Part shown: positions 7,393 to 16,412 of the stretch, piece by piece
How positions within the stretch are numbered: the first letter of the stretch is position 1
Layout of the letters: each line of letters starts with the position of its first letter
Source of the DNA: JANRIG01 sp033765235
Lineage (GTDB): Bacteria > Bacteroidota > Bacteroidia > Cytophagales > UBA9547
Assembly (NCBI GenBank): GCA_033765235.1
Contig: JANRIG010000019.1
Location: 150,712 to 214,711, forward strand
Length of the DNA: 64,000 nucleotides
Reading direction: 5' to 3'
Notes under the pieces: generated by a model
Database searches by the model: none
What the model was told of the DNA's origin: nothing
What the model saw: only the letters and a program-made list of their open reading frames with translations
Made by a program: the position numbers and the translations under genes

Positions 7393-8292
7393 TTAATATA
7401 CTATTTGTGGTATTAATGCCGATTTTTGCAATTCTTTCTGTATTTTATCTTTTAAAGATTCGCTAGCATTTACCAAAGGCAATCTTACATTTCTTTTGGT
7501 CAATCCCATTACCTCCAATAAGCATTTTACACCCACAGGATTACCTTCTTCAAAAATGAGTTTTATCACTTCGTTTATTTTTTGCACATCAGTGGCTACT
7601 GAGGCAAAGTCATTGTTTAGCGCATGACTTGTAATATTTGAAAATACATGTGGCAATGCATTGGCCAACGCCGATATAACCCCTACTCCACCGATGGACA
7701 TGATAGGCAATGTGAGTATATCATCCCCCGAAATGAGCAAAAAGTCAGGGTGTGTTCCTCTTTTCACATCTACTAATTGATTGAAATCTGAGGTACATTC
7801 TTTGATACCTATTATATTTTTGTTTTCAGAGAGCTTTATGGTGGTGTGCGATGCAATATTTACCCCTGTGCGCCCGGGTATGTTATAAATAATAATTGGC
7901 ACAGGGCACTTGCTTGCAAGAGCAGTATAGTGCTCATATATACCTGCTTGTGTGGGTTTGTTGTAATATGGACATACAGATAGCACTCCATCTACAGATT
8001 TGAAATCAAAGTCTTCTATTTTTGATATGATATCTGCTGTGTCATTGCCGCCAAGCCCGAGCATCATCGGCAAGCGGTGTTTGTTTACCAATTTTACATG
8101 CTCCAGCACTGCTCTTTTTTCTTTGCCTGAGAGAGTAGGTGCTTCGCCCGTAGTGCCTAGAGCTACTAAATAGTCGGCACCATTTGCAATACTATGTTCT
8201 ATCACTTTGGTGAGTGACTCAAAGTCAATTTGCAGATTGTCTTTGAATGGGGTGACTAAGGCTATACCCGTGCCATGAAACTGCTTGTGCAT
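7393..8292 (-). CDS. dapA: 4-hydroxy-tetrahydrodipicolinate synthase
   Basis: Two hundred ninety-nine residues, full length. It condenses pyruvate with aspartate semialdehyde, the first committed step toward diaminopimelate and lysine. Visible are the GTTGEAPTLS loop (residues 46-55), Tyr136 in YNIPGRTG and Schiff-base Lys164 in GIKECTSD. The late GGVGVISALANALP segment is also typical. First gene of a three-gene minus-strand unit with two glycosyltransferases, a pairing that is positional rather than metabolic. Confidence 0.96.
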   Translation of the reverse strand: MHKQFHGTGIALVTPFKDNLQIDFESLTKVIEHSIANGADYLVALGTTGEAPTLSGKEKRAVLEHVKLVNKHRLPMMLGLGGNDTADIISKIEDFDFKSVDGVLSVCPYYNKPTQAGIYEHYTALASKCPVPIIIYNIPGRTGVNIASHTTIKLSENKNIIGIKECTSDFNQLVDVKRGTHPDFLLISGDDILTLPIMSIGGVGVISALANALPHVFSNITSHALNNDFASVATDVQKINEVIKLIFEEGNPVGVKCLLEVMGLTKRNVRLPLVNASESLKDKIQKELQKSALIPQIVY

Positions 8293-8732
8293 TATTTGAT
8301 ATATTCAACAATTTTGGTTGCAAATTTCGATAAATAATTCATGTATCACTATATATTTTTATTTTATTAATACATTATACATTGTGATAAAAATAGATTA
8401 CTCCAAAAGTGGTGGTATTTATCAATCAATGATAAATTTTAAGTACATCCATCAAAATAAATTAATAATATATGCTCTAAATACTAATATTTTCAAAAAT
8501 AACAATGATAAATTTATAAGCAGTAAATGACAGTAATACAATAATTGTAATATAATTTTTTTTAGTAACACATCAAAATAATTATATGCATTTCTACCCT
8601 TTTCACAATTTTTTCATGGCTAATATTTGGTTGTGAATTAAACATTTTGTAATATCACATCGTTTTGTGGATAAAAAATTAAGAGAAGAAAAAAGTATAA
8701 ATAATCTATTATAATATATAATTTTACCAATA
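8293..8732. other. Divergent intergenic region, very AT-rich
   Basis: This 440-bp gap separates divergently read dapA and the glycogen synthase gene, so promoters for both must lie here. I see no exact TAnnTTTG box at a convincing distance from either gene and no credible small gene. Confidence 0.5.
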
Positions 8733-10067
8733 ATGGCTCATAAGCCTAAAGTATTAATGCTCGGGTGGGAATTTCCACCAATATTGAATGGTGGTCTTGG
8801 TGTGGCCTCTTACGGACTTACAAAAGCCCTCTCAAAACTGGTAGATATTACACTCATACTTCCTATTACAGACCCCAACTTTTGGGTAGAAAATATTGAG
8901 ATGATTGGGCTTAATAATTTTGATATAGAAAATATCAAAATTAATTCTACTACCCAGAGATATGAGTTTTTAGAACATATACAAATAGAAAAAATAGCTG
9001 CCAACCTGCTCCCCTATCAGGTGGCAGACAAAGTATTGTTTGAAAGTACATTTTCTACATCTGAGTTGCATCCACTAAAAGAAAAACTCAGAGAAGAACT
9101 TGAGGTATTCAAGACCAATGACCTTTATGATGGTGCTTTGGGACAGAGAGTGTACAATTTTTCAAAAATGGCATGTATATTAGCTTTCAAAAAAGATTTT
9201 GACATTATACATGCACACGATTGGATGACACTTGTAGCTGCCATGGAGATAAAGAGTGCTACCCAAAAGCCAATGGTAGCACACATACATTCACTTGAGA
9301 TAGACCGTAATGGTGTAGAAAGCTATGGCAACTGGATAAGTCAAATTGAGAAAACAGCTATGGAAATGGCCGATATGGTAGTAGCTGTGAGCCAATATAC
9401 GGCAAACCTTATCAAAGAGGTGTATAAAATACCTGCTCACAAAGTATATGCAGTGCACAATGCCATAGATCAAGTACCTGTATTCAGAAGTGAGAGCAGC
9501 CTACCCGAAAAAGTAGTAATGTTTTTGGGCAGAGTCACAGGACAAAAAGGTCCTGAACTCTTCATGGATGTAGCTACCAAAGTACTCGAATATATACCCA
9601 ATGTACGGTTTGTAATGGCAGGCACAGGCAATAAGCTCAAAGAAATGATAGAAATGGGAGCATACAAAGATTTGGGAAACAGGTTTCACTTTACAGGCTT
9701 TTTGAGTCCCGAAAAAGTACGATATCTGCTTTCTATATCTGATGTGTATGTCATGCCCTCTGTATCAGAGCCTTTTGGACTCACTGCATTAGAAGCTGCT
9801 CAGTTTGGTGTACCATGTGTTATATCAAACCAATCAGGTGTGGCAGAGGTGCTCACAAGCGCACTCAAAGCAGACTATTGGGACGTGGACAAAATGTCTG
9901 AAAACATCATATCAATACTCAAATATAAAGGACTGCGAGACCAACTCGTGAAAGATGCCTATGCCGACCTTGCTAAAGTGAGCTGGGAAAAATCTGCAGC
10001 AGAAGTGTATAACCTATACCTACACCATATAGCCGAAGAAGAGGAAGAAGTACTCTTTATTGGGTAG
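8733..10067 (+). CDS. Glycogen synthase (starch synthase-type GT-B)
   Basis: Four hundred forty-four residues. The N-terminal domain opens with VLMLGWEFPPILNGGLGVAS, the ADP-glucose synthase-type glycine loop, and contains DIIHAHDWMTLVAA. The C-terminal domain has FLGRVTGQKGPELF and the catalytic-site motif SVSEPFGLTALEAAQFG. It elongates alpha-1,4-glucan from a nucleotide sugar in the cytosol. The next gene is a GH57 enzyme, a common Bacteroidota pairing for glycogen metabolism. The acidic tail (AEEEEEVLF) is atypical but probably disordered. Confidence 0.88.
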   Translation: MAHKPKVLMLGWEFPPILNGGLGVASYGLTKALSKLVDITLILPITDPNFWVENIEMIGLNNFDIENIKINSTTQRYEFLEHIQIEKIAANLLPYQVADKVLFESTFSTSELHPLKEKLREELEVFKTNDLYDGALGQRVYNFSKMACILAFKKDFDIIHAHDWMTLVAAMEIKSATQKPMVAHIHSLEIDRNGVESYGNWISQIEKTAMEMADMVVAVSQYTANLIKEVYKIPAHKVYAVHNAIDQVPVFRSESSLPEKVVMFLGRVTGQKGPELFMDVATKVLEYIPNVRFVMAGTGNKLKEMIEMGAYKDLGNRFHFTGFLSPEKVRYLLSISDVYVMPSVSEPFGLTALEAAQFGVPCVISNQSGVAEVLTSALKADYWDVDKMSENIISILKYKGLRDQLVKDAYADLAKVSWEKSAAEVYNLYLHHIAEEEEEVLFIG

Positions 10068-10140
10068 TAATATTAATCTTTTACATGCTGTGGATTAATA
10101 TTCATGTGTTAATCAATAATTTTATGTTTATTTGCTTTTG

Positions 10141-11319
10141 ATGATATCCATTTGTTTCTACTTTCAAGTACACCAACCTTACAGAATTAATGAATTCACC
10201 TTCTTTAATATTGGCAAGAACAAGTCGTATATAAATGACGCTTTGAATGAAGAAATAATAAACAAAGTAAGCCAAAGTTGCTACTTACCTGCCAATGAGC
10301 TCATGATAAATTTAAGTTTGAAATATCCAAATAAGTTTAAAATAGCTTACAGCTTCTCAGGAATAGCCATAGAACAGATGGAAAAATATGCTCCTGATAC
10401 CTTAGCTTCATTCAAAACCCTCATGCTCAACCCAAATATAGAGATATTGGGCGAAACTTACTATCACAGCTTGTCTTCTATATACATACCCGAAGAGTTT
10501 GAAAGACAAGCAAAATTGCACAGCAAAAAGGTCAAAGAAATATTTAAGCAAACACCTACCACATTTAGGAATACAGAACTTATTTACTCCAATAATACTG
10601 CTCCATTAGTGCATAATATAGGTTTCAACACCATTATTACAGAATCTGTAGGCAGAATACTCAAAGGCAAAAACGAAAACCGTATATACAATGACAGTAA
10701 CAAGCATACAAATCTTATGCTGCGCAACTACAACCTGTCAGATGATATAGGCTTTAGATTTTCTGATAAAAACTCCAAAGAATACCCGCTCACAGCCAAA
10801 AAATTTATTCACAAATTATCCAAAATAAAAGATGCTGAGTGTATCAATATTTGCCTTGACTATGAAACATTTGGCGAGCATCACAAAAAAGAAAATAAAA
10901 TATTCGGGTTTCTTGAAAATACATTGGAAGAAATCATGAATAGTACAGATTTTGAACTTGCTACTCCCAAAGTAGTCACCTCTCTGTATAAGCCTACAGA
11001 TGTATATGATGTGAAAGAGTACATATCGTGGGCTGATACCGAGCGCGACCTTTCGGCATGGCTGGGCAATAGTATGCAGCACGAAGCCATGAAAAAAATA
11101 TATGAGCTGCGCGAAAAAGTATTTGCCAAAAACAACAAAGAATTGATAGACCTCTGGGCTAAGCTCACCACCTCAGACCACTTTTACTACATGAGCACCA
11201 AAACCAACAGCGACGGCATGGTACACAAATACTTTAGCCCATACAATACCCCCTACGATGCATACGTATATTACATGAATATCATCTCAGACTTTGAAAT
11301 AAAACTAAAAAATATTTAA
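10141..11319 (+). CDS. GH57 family alpha-amylase / 4-alpha-glucanotransferase-like
   Basis: Three hundred ninety-two residues from ATG 10141; a TTG at 10132 would add three. All five GH57 motifs are visible: FQVHQPYR near the start, GETYYHSLSS (104-113), nucleophile Glu146 in FRNTELIYSN, acid/base Asp240 in LDYETFGEHH, and the ISWADTERDLSAWLGN region. The fold is a distorted TIM barrel acting on alpha-1,4 glucans. No signal peptide, so cytosolic. Paired with glycogen synthase, it most likely remodels or degrades glycogen; hydrolase and transferase activity cannot be separated here. Confidence 0.88.
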   Translation: MISICFYFQVHQPYRINEFTFFNIGKNKSYINDALNEEIINKVSQSCYLPANELMINLSLKYPNKFKIAYSFSGIAIEQMEKYAPDTLASFKTLMLNPNIEILGETYYHSLSSIYIPEEFERQAKLHSKKVKEIFKQTPTTFRNTELIYSNNTAPLVHNIGFNTIITESVGRILKGKNENRIYNDSNKHTNLMLRNYNLSDDIGFRFSDKNSKEYPLTAKKFIHKLSKIKDAECINICLDYETFGEHHKKENKIFGFLENTLEEIMNSTDFELATPKVVTSLYKPTDVYDVKEYISWADTERDLSAWLGNSMQHEAMKKIYELREKVFAKNNKELIDLWAKLTTSDHFYYMSTKTNSDGMVHKYFSPYNTPYDAYVYYMNIISDFEIKLKNI

Positions 11320-11379
11320 ATTTAGATATAAGATATAAAATATTTATTTAAGTTTGAAAGCCGTATAAACCTTATAACT

Positions 11380-11862
11380 ATGAAAAAAATCTATTTTATT
11401 GTATTATTATCAATATATACAAGTGTCACATTTGCACAATACCCGTTAGCTAAAAGTAGGGCACAGCTCAATGCAGGAGTAGGCTTTTCCGGTTGGGGCT
11501 TACCATTATTTATAGGCTTTGATTATGGAGTACACAAAGATGTATCTATAGGTGGGGAGGTAAGTTTTAGAAACTACAGCTATAGCTCAGCATATAGTGC
11601 TAATATTATAGGCATATTTGTCAATGGAAACTATCACTTCAACAGTGTATTGAATATACCAAAACCGTGGGATTTTTACGGCGGGGCTAATTTAGGTTTC
11701 TTTTTGTGGACAGGCAATTTTGGTACAGCAGGCTCCAGTGGCTTAGGATTAGGTATTCAAGTAGGGGGCAGATATTACTTCAATGATAAATTTGGCATAA
11801 ATCTTGAATTTGGAGGGGGTAACTATTATGGTGGCAAAGTCGGAATTACCTATAAATTTTAA
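11380..11862 (+). CDS. Outer-membrane beta-barrel protein
   Basis: One hundred sixty residues. A Sec signal peptide (KKIYFIVLLSIYTSVTFAQ, cleavage after A19) is followed by alternating amphipathic strands rich in Gly and aromatic residues, ending in the C-terminal aromatic GGKVGITYKF. This is the pattern of a small eight-stranded outer-membrane barrel (OmpW/OprG-like or PF13568-like). Ligand unknown. It lies alone 60 nt after the GH57 gene and 38 nt before a DUF3332 lipoprotein in the same direction. Confidence 0.78.
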   Translation: MKKIYFIVLLSIYTSVTFAQYPLAKSRAQLNAGVGFSGWGLPLFIGFDYGVHKDVSIGGEVSFRNYSYSSAYSANIIGIFVNGNYHFNSVLNIPKPWDFYGGANLGFFLWTGNFGTAGSSGLGLGIQVGGRYYFNDKFGINLEFGGGNYYGGKVGITYKF

Positions 11863-11900
11863 TATTACATCAAATTTTAAACTTAATAATTAATAACTCT

Positions 11901-12416
11901 ATGAAAAAAATAATAAAACCCATCGCTATTGCTTTGATAGCAATATTTTCTATGCAAATGCTTACTTCTTGCTTTGGCAAGTTTGCACTCACTCGTATCA
12001 TTTACAAATTCAATGATGGTCTTGGTGGCAATGATATCGGCGGTAGGTTTATAAAAACCATCGTTATGTGGGTAATGTTAATAATACCGGTTTATGGTAT
12101 TGGTTCATTTATAGACATCATCATTTTGAATCTTATAGAATTTTGGACCGGCAAAAACCCACTGGCAATGAAAGCAGGTGAGTCTGATACTCAGTTTGTA
12201 ACCTTCAAAGGCAACTCCTACAAAATGGTGGCTACCCAAGGTCAAATGATAGTAACAATACTTGATGGCAAAAATGCAGGCAAATCGCAAACTTTGTACT
12301 TCAACCAAGACCATACTATATCCATACTGCATGAAGGCCAACAGGTAAAAGTTGCACAGTTTGCGTACAACGATTATACTATGGCATCTATCAATACATC
12401 ATTGCAGGCTAATTAA
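11901..12416 (+). CDS. DUF3332 family lipoprotein
   Basis: One hundred seventy-one residues. A lipoprotein signal ends in LTSCFG (Cys24). The next part, ALTRIIYKFNDGLGG, a central hydrophobic helix (about residues 52-76, MWVMLIIPVYGIGSFID) and LNLIEFWTGKNPLA match the DUF3332 family. The C-terminal half is beta-rich (FVTFKGNSYKMVATQGQ). Function is unknown. Strong terminator follows immediately, so it closes its transcript. Confidence 0.82.
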   Translation: MKKIIKPIAIALIAIFSMQMLTSCFGKFALTRIIYKFNDGLGGNDIGGRFIKTIVMWVMLIIPVYGIGSFIDIIILNLIEFWTGKNPLAMKAGESDTQFVTFKGNSYKMVATQGQMIVTILDGKNAGKSQTLYFNQDHTISILHEGQQVKVAQFAYNDYTMASINTSLQAN

Positions 12417-12440
12417 TATATTGCCCAAAAGTCTATTTTT

Positions 12441-12491
12441 GAACTTATCCAATTATCATAATTATGATATATTGGGTAAGTTCATTTTTTT
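12441..12491 (+). terminator. Long-stem intrinsic terminator
   Basis: Arms GAACTTATCCAAT... and ...ATTGGGTAAGTTC form a nearly 20-bp stem with one G-U pair and one bulged base, centred at about 12461. Seven Ts follow at 12485-12491. It lies 24 nt after the DUF3332 stop and insulates the hldD gene downstream. Confidence 0.85.
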
Positions 12492-12574
12492 CATATACTT
12501 TTCTTATAATGAATTTTTGAAGGAAATAATATTATCATTTTCAAAAATTACCCTTTCATATTTTTGCCTTTATA

Positions 12575-12582
12575 TATCTTTG
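12575..12582 (+). promoter_or_regulatory. hldD -7 element TATCTTTG
   Basis: An exact TAnnTTTG box 20 nt before the hldD ATG. No TTTG at the usual -33 spacing was found, so only the -7 part is claimed. Confidence 0.5.
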
Positions 12583-12602
12583 TGGCAAATATATAATAGC
12601 AG

Positions 12603-13568
12603 ATGATAGTAGTGACCGGTGCTGCAGGGTTTATAGGCAGCTGTTTGATACAAAGATTAAACCAAGATTTTTTTAATTATATTATAGCTGTTGACGATTT
12701 TTCATCAGATGTAAAAATCAAAAATTTGCAAAACAAAAAAATCAAATTACAAGTACACAGGAATGATTTTTTTGACTGGTTAGACACGCACCACAGGCAT
12801 GTTGAATATATATTTCACATAGGTGCTCGCACCGATACCACAGAGCTTGATACTAATATTTTTGACAGACTCAATGTAGCCTATTCACAAAAAATATGGC
12901 AAAAATGCATAGAATATCAGCTGCCGCTGGTATATGCATCCAGTGCTGCTACCTATGGCTCCGGCAGTATGGGCTATGACGATGCACATGATAAAATATC
13001 TTCACTATCACCGCTCAATCCATACGGAATATCTAAAAATGAATTTGACAAATGGGCACTTGCCCAACCTCACAAACCATATAGTTGGGTAGGTCTCAAG
13101 TTTTTTAATGTGTACGGCCCTAATGAGTACCACAAAGGCAGAATGGCTTCGGTGGTATATCATGGCTATCATCAAATAAAGAAAATGGGGGTAATAAAAC
13201 TTTTTAAATCGCACAAAAGTGAATACAAAGACGGTGAGCAACTCCGCGATTTCATATATGTAAAAGATGTGGTGGAAGTATGCATGTATTTTTTGTACCA
13301 CCGCAAGCTCAACGGTATATACAATTTGGGTACGGGTACTGCACGCACATTCAACGAGCTTGCCACACATACCTTTGATGCTCTTGGTATGACACCTGCC
13401 ATACAATATATAGACATGCCACCAGACCTGCTCGACAAATATCAATACTTTACAGAAGCAAAAATACAAAAATTGACAGATGCGGGTTACCGCAAAGCAT
13501 TTTATACACTGCAAGAGGGTGTACATGAATATGTGAATCAATACTTGAACCTTACTCATTATTATTAA
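12603..13568 (+). CDS. hldD: ADP-L-glycero-D-manno-heptose 6-epimerase
   Basis: Three hundred twenty-one residues. Rossmann start IVVTGAAGFIGSCLI binds NADP. The family-specific IFHIGARTDTTELD, YASSAATYGSG, the YGISK catalytic Tyr/Lys, FFNVYGPNEYHKGRMAS and GIYNLGTGTARTFNEL blocks fit HldD/RfaD closely. It makes L-glycero-D-manno-heptose for the lipopolysaccharide core. Only 3 nt separate it from a polysaccharide ABC permease, so both serve the cell envelope. Confidence 0.93.
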   Translation: MIVVTGAAGFIGSCLIQRLNQDFFNYIIAVDDFSSDVKIKNLQNKKIKLQVHRNDFFDWLDTHHRHVEYIFHIGARTDTTELDTNIFDRLNVAYSQKIWQKCIEYQLPLVYASSAATYGSGSMGYDDAHDKISSLSPLNPYGISKNEFDKWALAQPHKPYSWVGLKFFNVYGPNEYHKGRMASVVYHGYHQIKKMGVIKLFKSHKSEYKDGEQLRDFIYVKDVVEVCMYFLYHRKLNGIYNLGTGTARTFNELATHTFDALGMTPAIQYIDMPPDLLDKYQYFTEAKIQKLTDAGYRKAFYTLQEGVHEYVNQYLNLTHYY

Positions 13569-13571
13569 TAT

Positions 13572-14426
13572 ATGACTGATACAAAGCAAGATGAGTGGAC
13601 AGAAATAATAAAACCTCAAAATCCTTTTTGGAATGTGAACATAAACGAGCTCTGGCAATACCGCGACCTGATACTACTATTTGTATGGCGCGATTTTGTG
13701 GCTGTATATAAGCAGACCATACTCGGACCTCTATGGCATGTGATACAACCTGTATTTACCACCCTCATATTCACCCTTGTATTTGGCAAAATAGCACAAA
13801 TGCCTACAGATGGTGTGCCACCCATACTGTTTTATATGAGCGGCATTACTATTTGGAACTATTTTTCGCGGTGTCTTACCGCTACGTCTGCTACTTTTGT
13901 GAGCAATGCAGGTATATTTGGCAAAGTATATTTTCCGAGACTCACTGTGCCCATAGCCACCGTCATTTCAGGTTTAGTATCATTTGGCATACAGCTTTTG
14001 CTTTTTTTGTGTATTTACCTATATTATTATGTTACATCAGATAATATTATACCCAACTATATGTTGCTGCTATTGCCTGTGGTAGTGGTAGTTATGGCAA
14101 TACAAGGGCTTAGTTGGGGTATTATCATATCATCGCTCACCACCAAATATCGCGACCTTACACAATTGATAGGCTTTGGAGTGCAACTGTGGATGTATGT
14201 GACTCCTATCATATTGCCACTGTCTGCTGTACCTCAAAAATATAGGTGGGTAGTAGAGCTTAATCCTATTACAGGATTGGTAGAGGCTTTCAGGTATGGT
14301 TTTTTGGGAGTAGGCACCATAAGTTATACTATACTCATATTCAATGGATTATTTACAGTATTTCTATTTATTTTTGGTGCCATGCTATTTCACAAAGTAG
14401 AAAAAAATTTTATGGACACGGTGTGA
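13572..14426 (+). CDS. ABC-2 polysaccharide/lipopolysaccharide export permease (Wzm-like)
   Basis: Two hundred eighty-four residues. A cytosolic N-terminal end (WNVNINELWQYRDLILLFVW) leads to six predicted membrane helices, with the RDFVAVYKQTILGPLWHVIQ loop and ELNPITGLVEAFRYG signature of Wzm-type permeases. It would export an undecaprenyl-linked or lipid-linked polysaccharide with a Wzt ATPase. No Wzt gene follows: the next gene is on the other strand. The ATPase must be elsewhere. Likely co-transcribed with hldD. Confidence 0.88.
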   Translation: MTDTKQDEWTEIIKPQNPFWNVNINELWQYRDLILLFVWRDFVAVYKQTILGPLWHVIQPVFTTLIFTLVFGKIAQMPTDGVPPILFYMSGITIWNYFSRCLTATSATFVSNAGIFGKVYFPRLTVPIATVISGLVSFGIQLLLFLCIYLYYYVTSDNIIPNYMLLLLPVVVVVMAIQGLSWGIIISSLTTKYRDLTQLIGFGVQLWMYVTPIILPLSAVPQKYRWVVELNPITGLVEAFRYGFLGVGTISYTILIFNGLFTVFLFIFGAMLFHKVEKNFMDTV

Positions 14427-14460
14427 TATATTTTTTTTTATAAAAGTCAATATACACACA

Positions 14461-15567
14461 TCACAACACCCCTTTGGTGCTGGGTATATTATCTTGACCG
14501 GTATGCCTCACTGCCATTTTTATACTTTTGGCCACAGCTTTGAATATGGCTTCTATTTTGTGGTGCTCATTATCTCCTTCGCATTTGATATTGAGGTTGC
14601 ACTTGGCCGTGTCTGTAAATGATTTCCAAAAGTGGTAAAACATTTCGGTAGGCATCTCTCCTATTTTTTCTCTATTAAATACCACATCCCATACCAGCCA
14701 TGGCCTGCCTGAGAAGTCTATAGCTGCTTGTGCAAGTGCCTCATCCATAGGCAGTAGCCATCCATAGCGCTCTATGCCTTTTTTGTTGCCCAAGGCATTT
14801 GCGTATGCCTCACCCAGTGCCAGTGCTGTATCTTCTATGGTATGGTGCTCGTCTATGTGCAAATCTCCTTTTACAGTTATTTGCAGGTCTGCTCCTGAGT
14901 GCTTGCCCAGTTGCTCCAGCATATGGTCAAAAAAACCTAAGCCTGTGTGTATATTGCATAGTCCGCTGCCGTCTATATTGAGATTGATATGTATCTTAGT
15001 CTCGTTGGTATTGCGCTCCACAATAGCTGAACGTGGAGGATTTTTCAAATATTTGTATATATCGTCCCAACTTTGGGTAGCCATTGTGCACCCGATGGGC
15101 AGCGGGGATATATTATTCCAATTTAGAAATATACTCTTTGATCCCAAATTGTTTGCCAACATCACGTCTGTAGTTCTATCCCCTATCACTACGCTTTGTG
15201 ATAGGTCATACTCAGGTTTGATATACTCCTTAAGCATGGCTGTGCCCGGTTTGCGGGTGGGTTTGTTTTCGTGCTCAAAACTTCTGTCTATATGTATATT
15301 ATGAAATATAATGCCCTCGTTGGCAAGTATTTTAAGCATAAGATTATGTGCCGGCCAAAAAGTATGCTCAGGAAAGCTTTCGGTACCCAGCCCGTCTTGG
15401 TTTGTGACCATTACTAACTTATAATCAGTATCTTGCACTATTTTTACCAAATTGTGTATGACACCCGGAATAAATTCTAATTTGTCGTAAGAGTCTATCT
15501 GGAAGTTATCTTTAGGCTCTGCTATAAGTGTGCCGTCTCTGTCTATGAATAATATTTTGGTAGCCAT
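14461..15567 (-). CDS. hisB: Bifunctional histidinol-phosphatase / imidazoleglycerol-phosphate dehydratase
   Basis: Three hundred sixty-eight residues. Residues 1-165 are a HAD phosphatase (nucleophile Asp9 and Asp11 in FIDRDGTL, later VVIGDRTTDVMLA). Residues from about 175 are the dehydratase with metal ligands in HIDEHHTIEDTALALGEA and GDNEHHKIEA. The fusion carries out steps 6 and 8 of histidine synthesis. The fused form is the enterobacterial and Bacteroidota arrangement. It is a single-gene unit convergent with the Wzm gene. Confidence 0.95.
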   Translation of the reverse strand: MATKILFIDRDGTLIAEPKDNFQIDSYDKLEFIPGVIHNLVKIVQDTDYKLVMVTNQDGLGTESFPEHTFWPAHNLMLKILANEGIIFHNIHIDRSFEHENKPTRKPGTAMLKEYIKPEYDLSQSVVIGDRTTDVMLANNLGSKSIFLNWNNISPLPIGCTMATQSWDDIYKYLKNPPRSAIVERNTNETKIHINLNIDGSGLCNIHTGLGFFDHMLEQLGKHSGADLQITVKGDLHIDEHHTIEDTALALGEAYANALGNKKGIERYGWLLPMDEALAQAAIDFSGRPWLVWDVVFNREKIGEMPTEMFYHFWKSFTDTAKCNLNIKCEGDNEHHKIEAIFKAVAKSIKMAVRHTGQDNIPSTKGVL

Positions 15568-15587
15568 ATATTCAGAAATAATTTTTG

Positions 15588-15616
15588 CAAAAATATATTA
15601 ACCTGCATATTGTCAA
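15588..15616 (-). promoter_or_regulatory. hisB promoter
   Basis: On the minus strand TTG (complement of 15614-15616) precedes TATTTTTG (complement of 15588-15595) by 18 bp. The -7 box ends 20 nt before the hisB ATG. Confidence 0.65.
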
Positions 15617-15841
15617 TTTATTTCTTAAAATTATTAAGATTATGTATTAATATATCAAAAATAATTACTGCATTGAATGACTTTGCAAAAATATGTAGTA
15701 AGAAATTGTGCCATTGAATGATAATACCATGCTGTAGAAATAATACCATCACAAATATGTATATTATCAAATAACAACGTATAACTATGAACTATTATCA
15801 ATTTTTAAGCCAAAAATAATATTTGATATTAAAAAAATTCG

Positions 15842-15849
15842 TACCTTTG
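15842..15849 (+). promoter_or_regulatory. greA -7 element TACCTTTG
   Basis: An exact TAnnTTTG box. TTTG at 15822-15825 lies 16 bp upstream as a possible -33 element. Transcription would start near 15856, about 10 nt before the leader hairpin and 80 nt before greA. Confidence 0.65.
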
Positions 15850-15864
15850 CAAACTATATGTACC

Positions 15865-15906
15865 GAACGGCCTCATACCAAAATGTTGTGAGGTCGTTCT
15901 TTTTTT
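15865..15906 (+). terminator. Terminator-like hairpin in the greA leader
   Basis: GAACGGCCTCA (15865-15875) pairs with TGAGGTCGTTC (15889-15899) over 11 bp with one G-U pair and a 13-nt loop, and seven Ts follow (15900-15906). Because it lies between the greA -7 box and the greA start, with no gene ending upstream on this strand, it should act on the greA transcript itself. That would give a short RNA of about 50 nt or conditional read-through. Confidence 0.75.
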
Positions 15907-15935
15907 AAATAATGTAGATTAAATACCACATAATT

Positions 15936-16412
15936 ATGAGTCAAATAAATTATTATACCGAAGAAGGGCTTAATAAGCTAAAAAATGAACTGCAAACACT
16001 CAAACAAAAAGGCAGACCTGAAATAGCCCGACAGATAGCAGAAGCACGTGACAAAGGCGACCTTAGCGAAAATGCAGAATATGATGCCGCCAAAGATGCC
16101 CAAGGTATGTTGGAGCTCAAAATTTCAAAATTAGAAGACCTCATTACCAATGGACGTGTGATAAACTCAGTGAATTTGGACACCAGCAAAGTAGCCATAC
16201 TCACTACCGTGAAAATAAAAAACCAACTAAACAAAGCCGAGATGAAATATAAGTTGGTAGCAGAAGAAGAAGCAGATTTGAAAATTGGCAAACTATCTGT
16301 AAAATCGCCTATAGCACAAGGACTTATGGGTAAAAAGAAAGGTGACATAGCCGAGGTAAAAGCTCCTGCAGGCACTATGAAGTTTGAAATCATAGACATC
16401 ACTTTTGAATAA
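15936..16412 (+). CDS. greA: Transcription elongation factor GreA
   Basis: One hundred fifty-eight residues, usual length. The N-terminal coiled-coil finger contains LKNELQTLKQKGRPEIARQI and the acidic tip DKGDLSENAEYDAAKDAQG that stimulates RNA cleavage by stalled polymerase. The C-terminal FKBP-like domain ends SPIAQGLMGKKKGDIAEVKAP. A terminator-like hairpin occupies the leader. Its stop overlaps the HIT gene start (TAATG), so the two are coupled. Confidence 0.95.
   Translation: MSQINYYTEEGLNKLKNELQTLKQKGRPEIARQIAEARDKGDLSENAEYDAAKDAQGMLELKISKLEDLITNGRVINSVNLDTSKVAILTTVKIKNQLNKAEMKYKLVAEEEADLKIGKLSVKSPIAQGLMGKKKGDIAEVKAPAGTMKFEIIDITFE

Larger units (their letters stand above)
15568..15935. 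other. Divergent hisB/greA intergenic region
   Basis: Besides the two promoters and the greA leader hairpin, it holds only AT-rich DNA with one direct repeat CATTGAATGA (at about 15672 and 15712). No gene is visible. Confidence 0.5.

Noticed and set aside
8318..8530. Plus-strand ORF of 70 codons upstream of the glycogen synthase gene
   Set aside because: AT-driven composition (Ile/Asn/Lys/Tyr), no homology, in the divergent promoter region.
12352..12606. ORF of 84 codons overlapping DUF3332 end and hldD start
   Set aside because: It reads through the long terminator hairpin and overlaps two well-supported genes.
13008..13658. Minus-strand ORF of 216 codons opposite hldD
   Set aside because: Antisense to a strong gene, with Cys/His/Tyr-rich shadow composition and no known motif.
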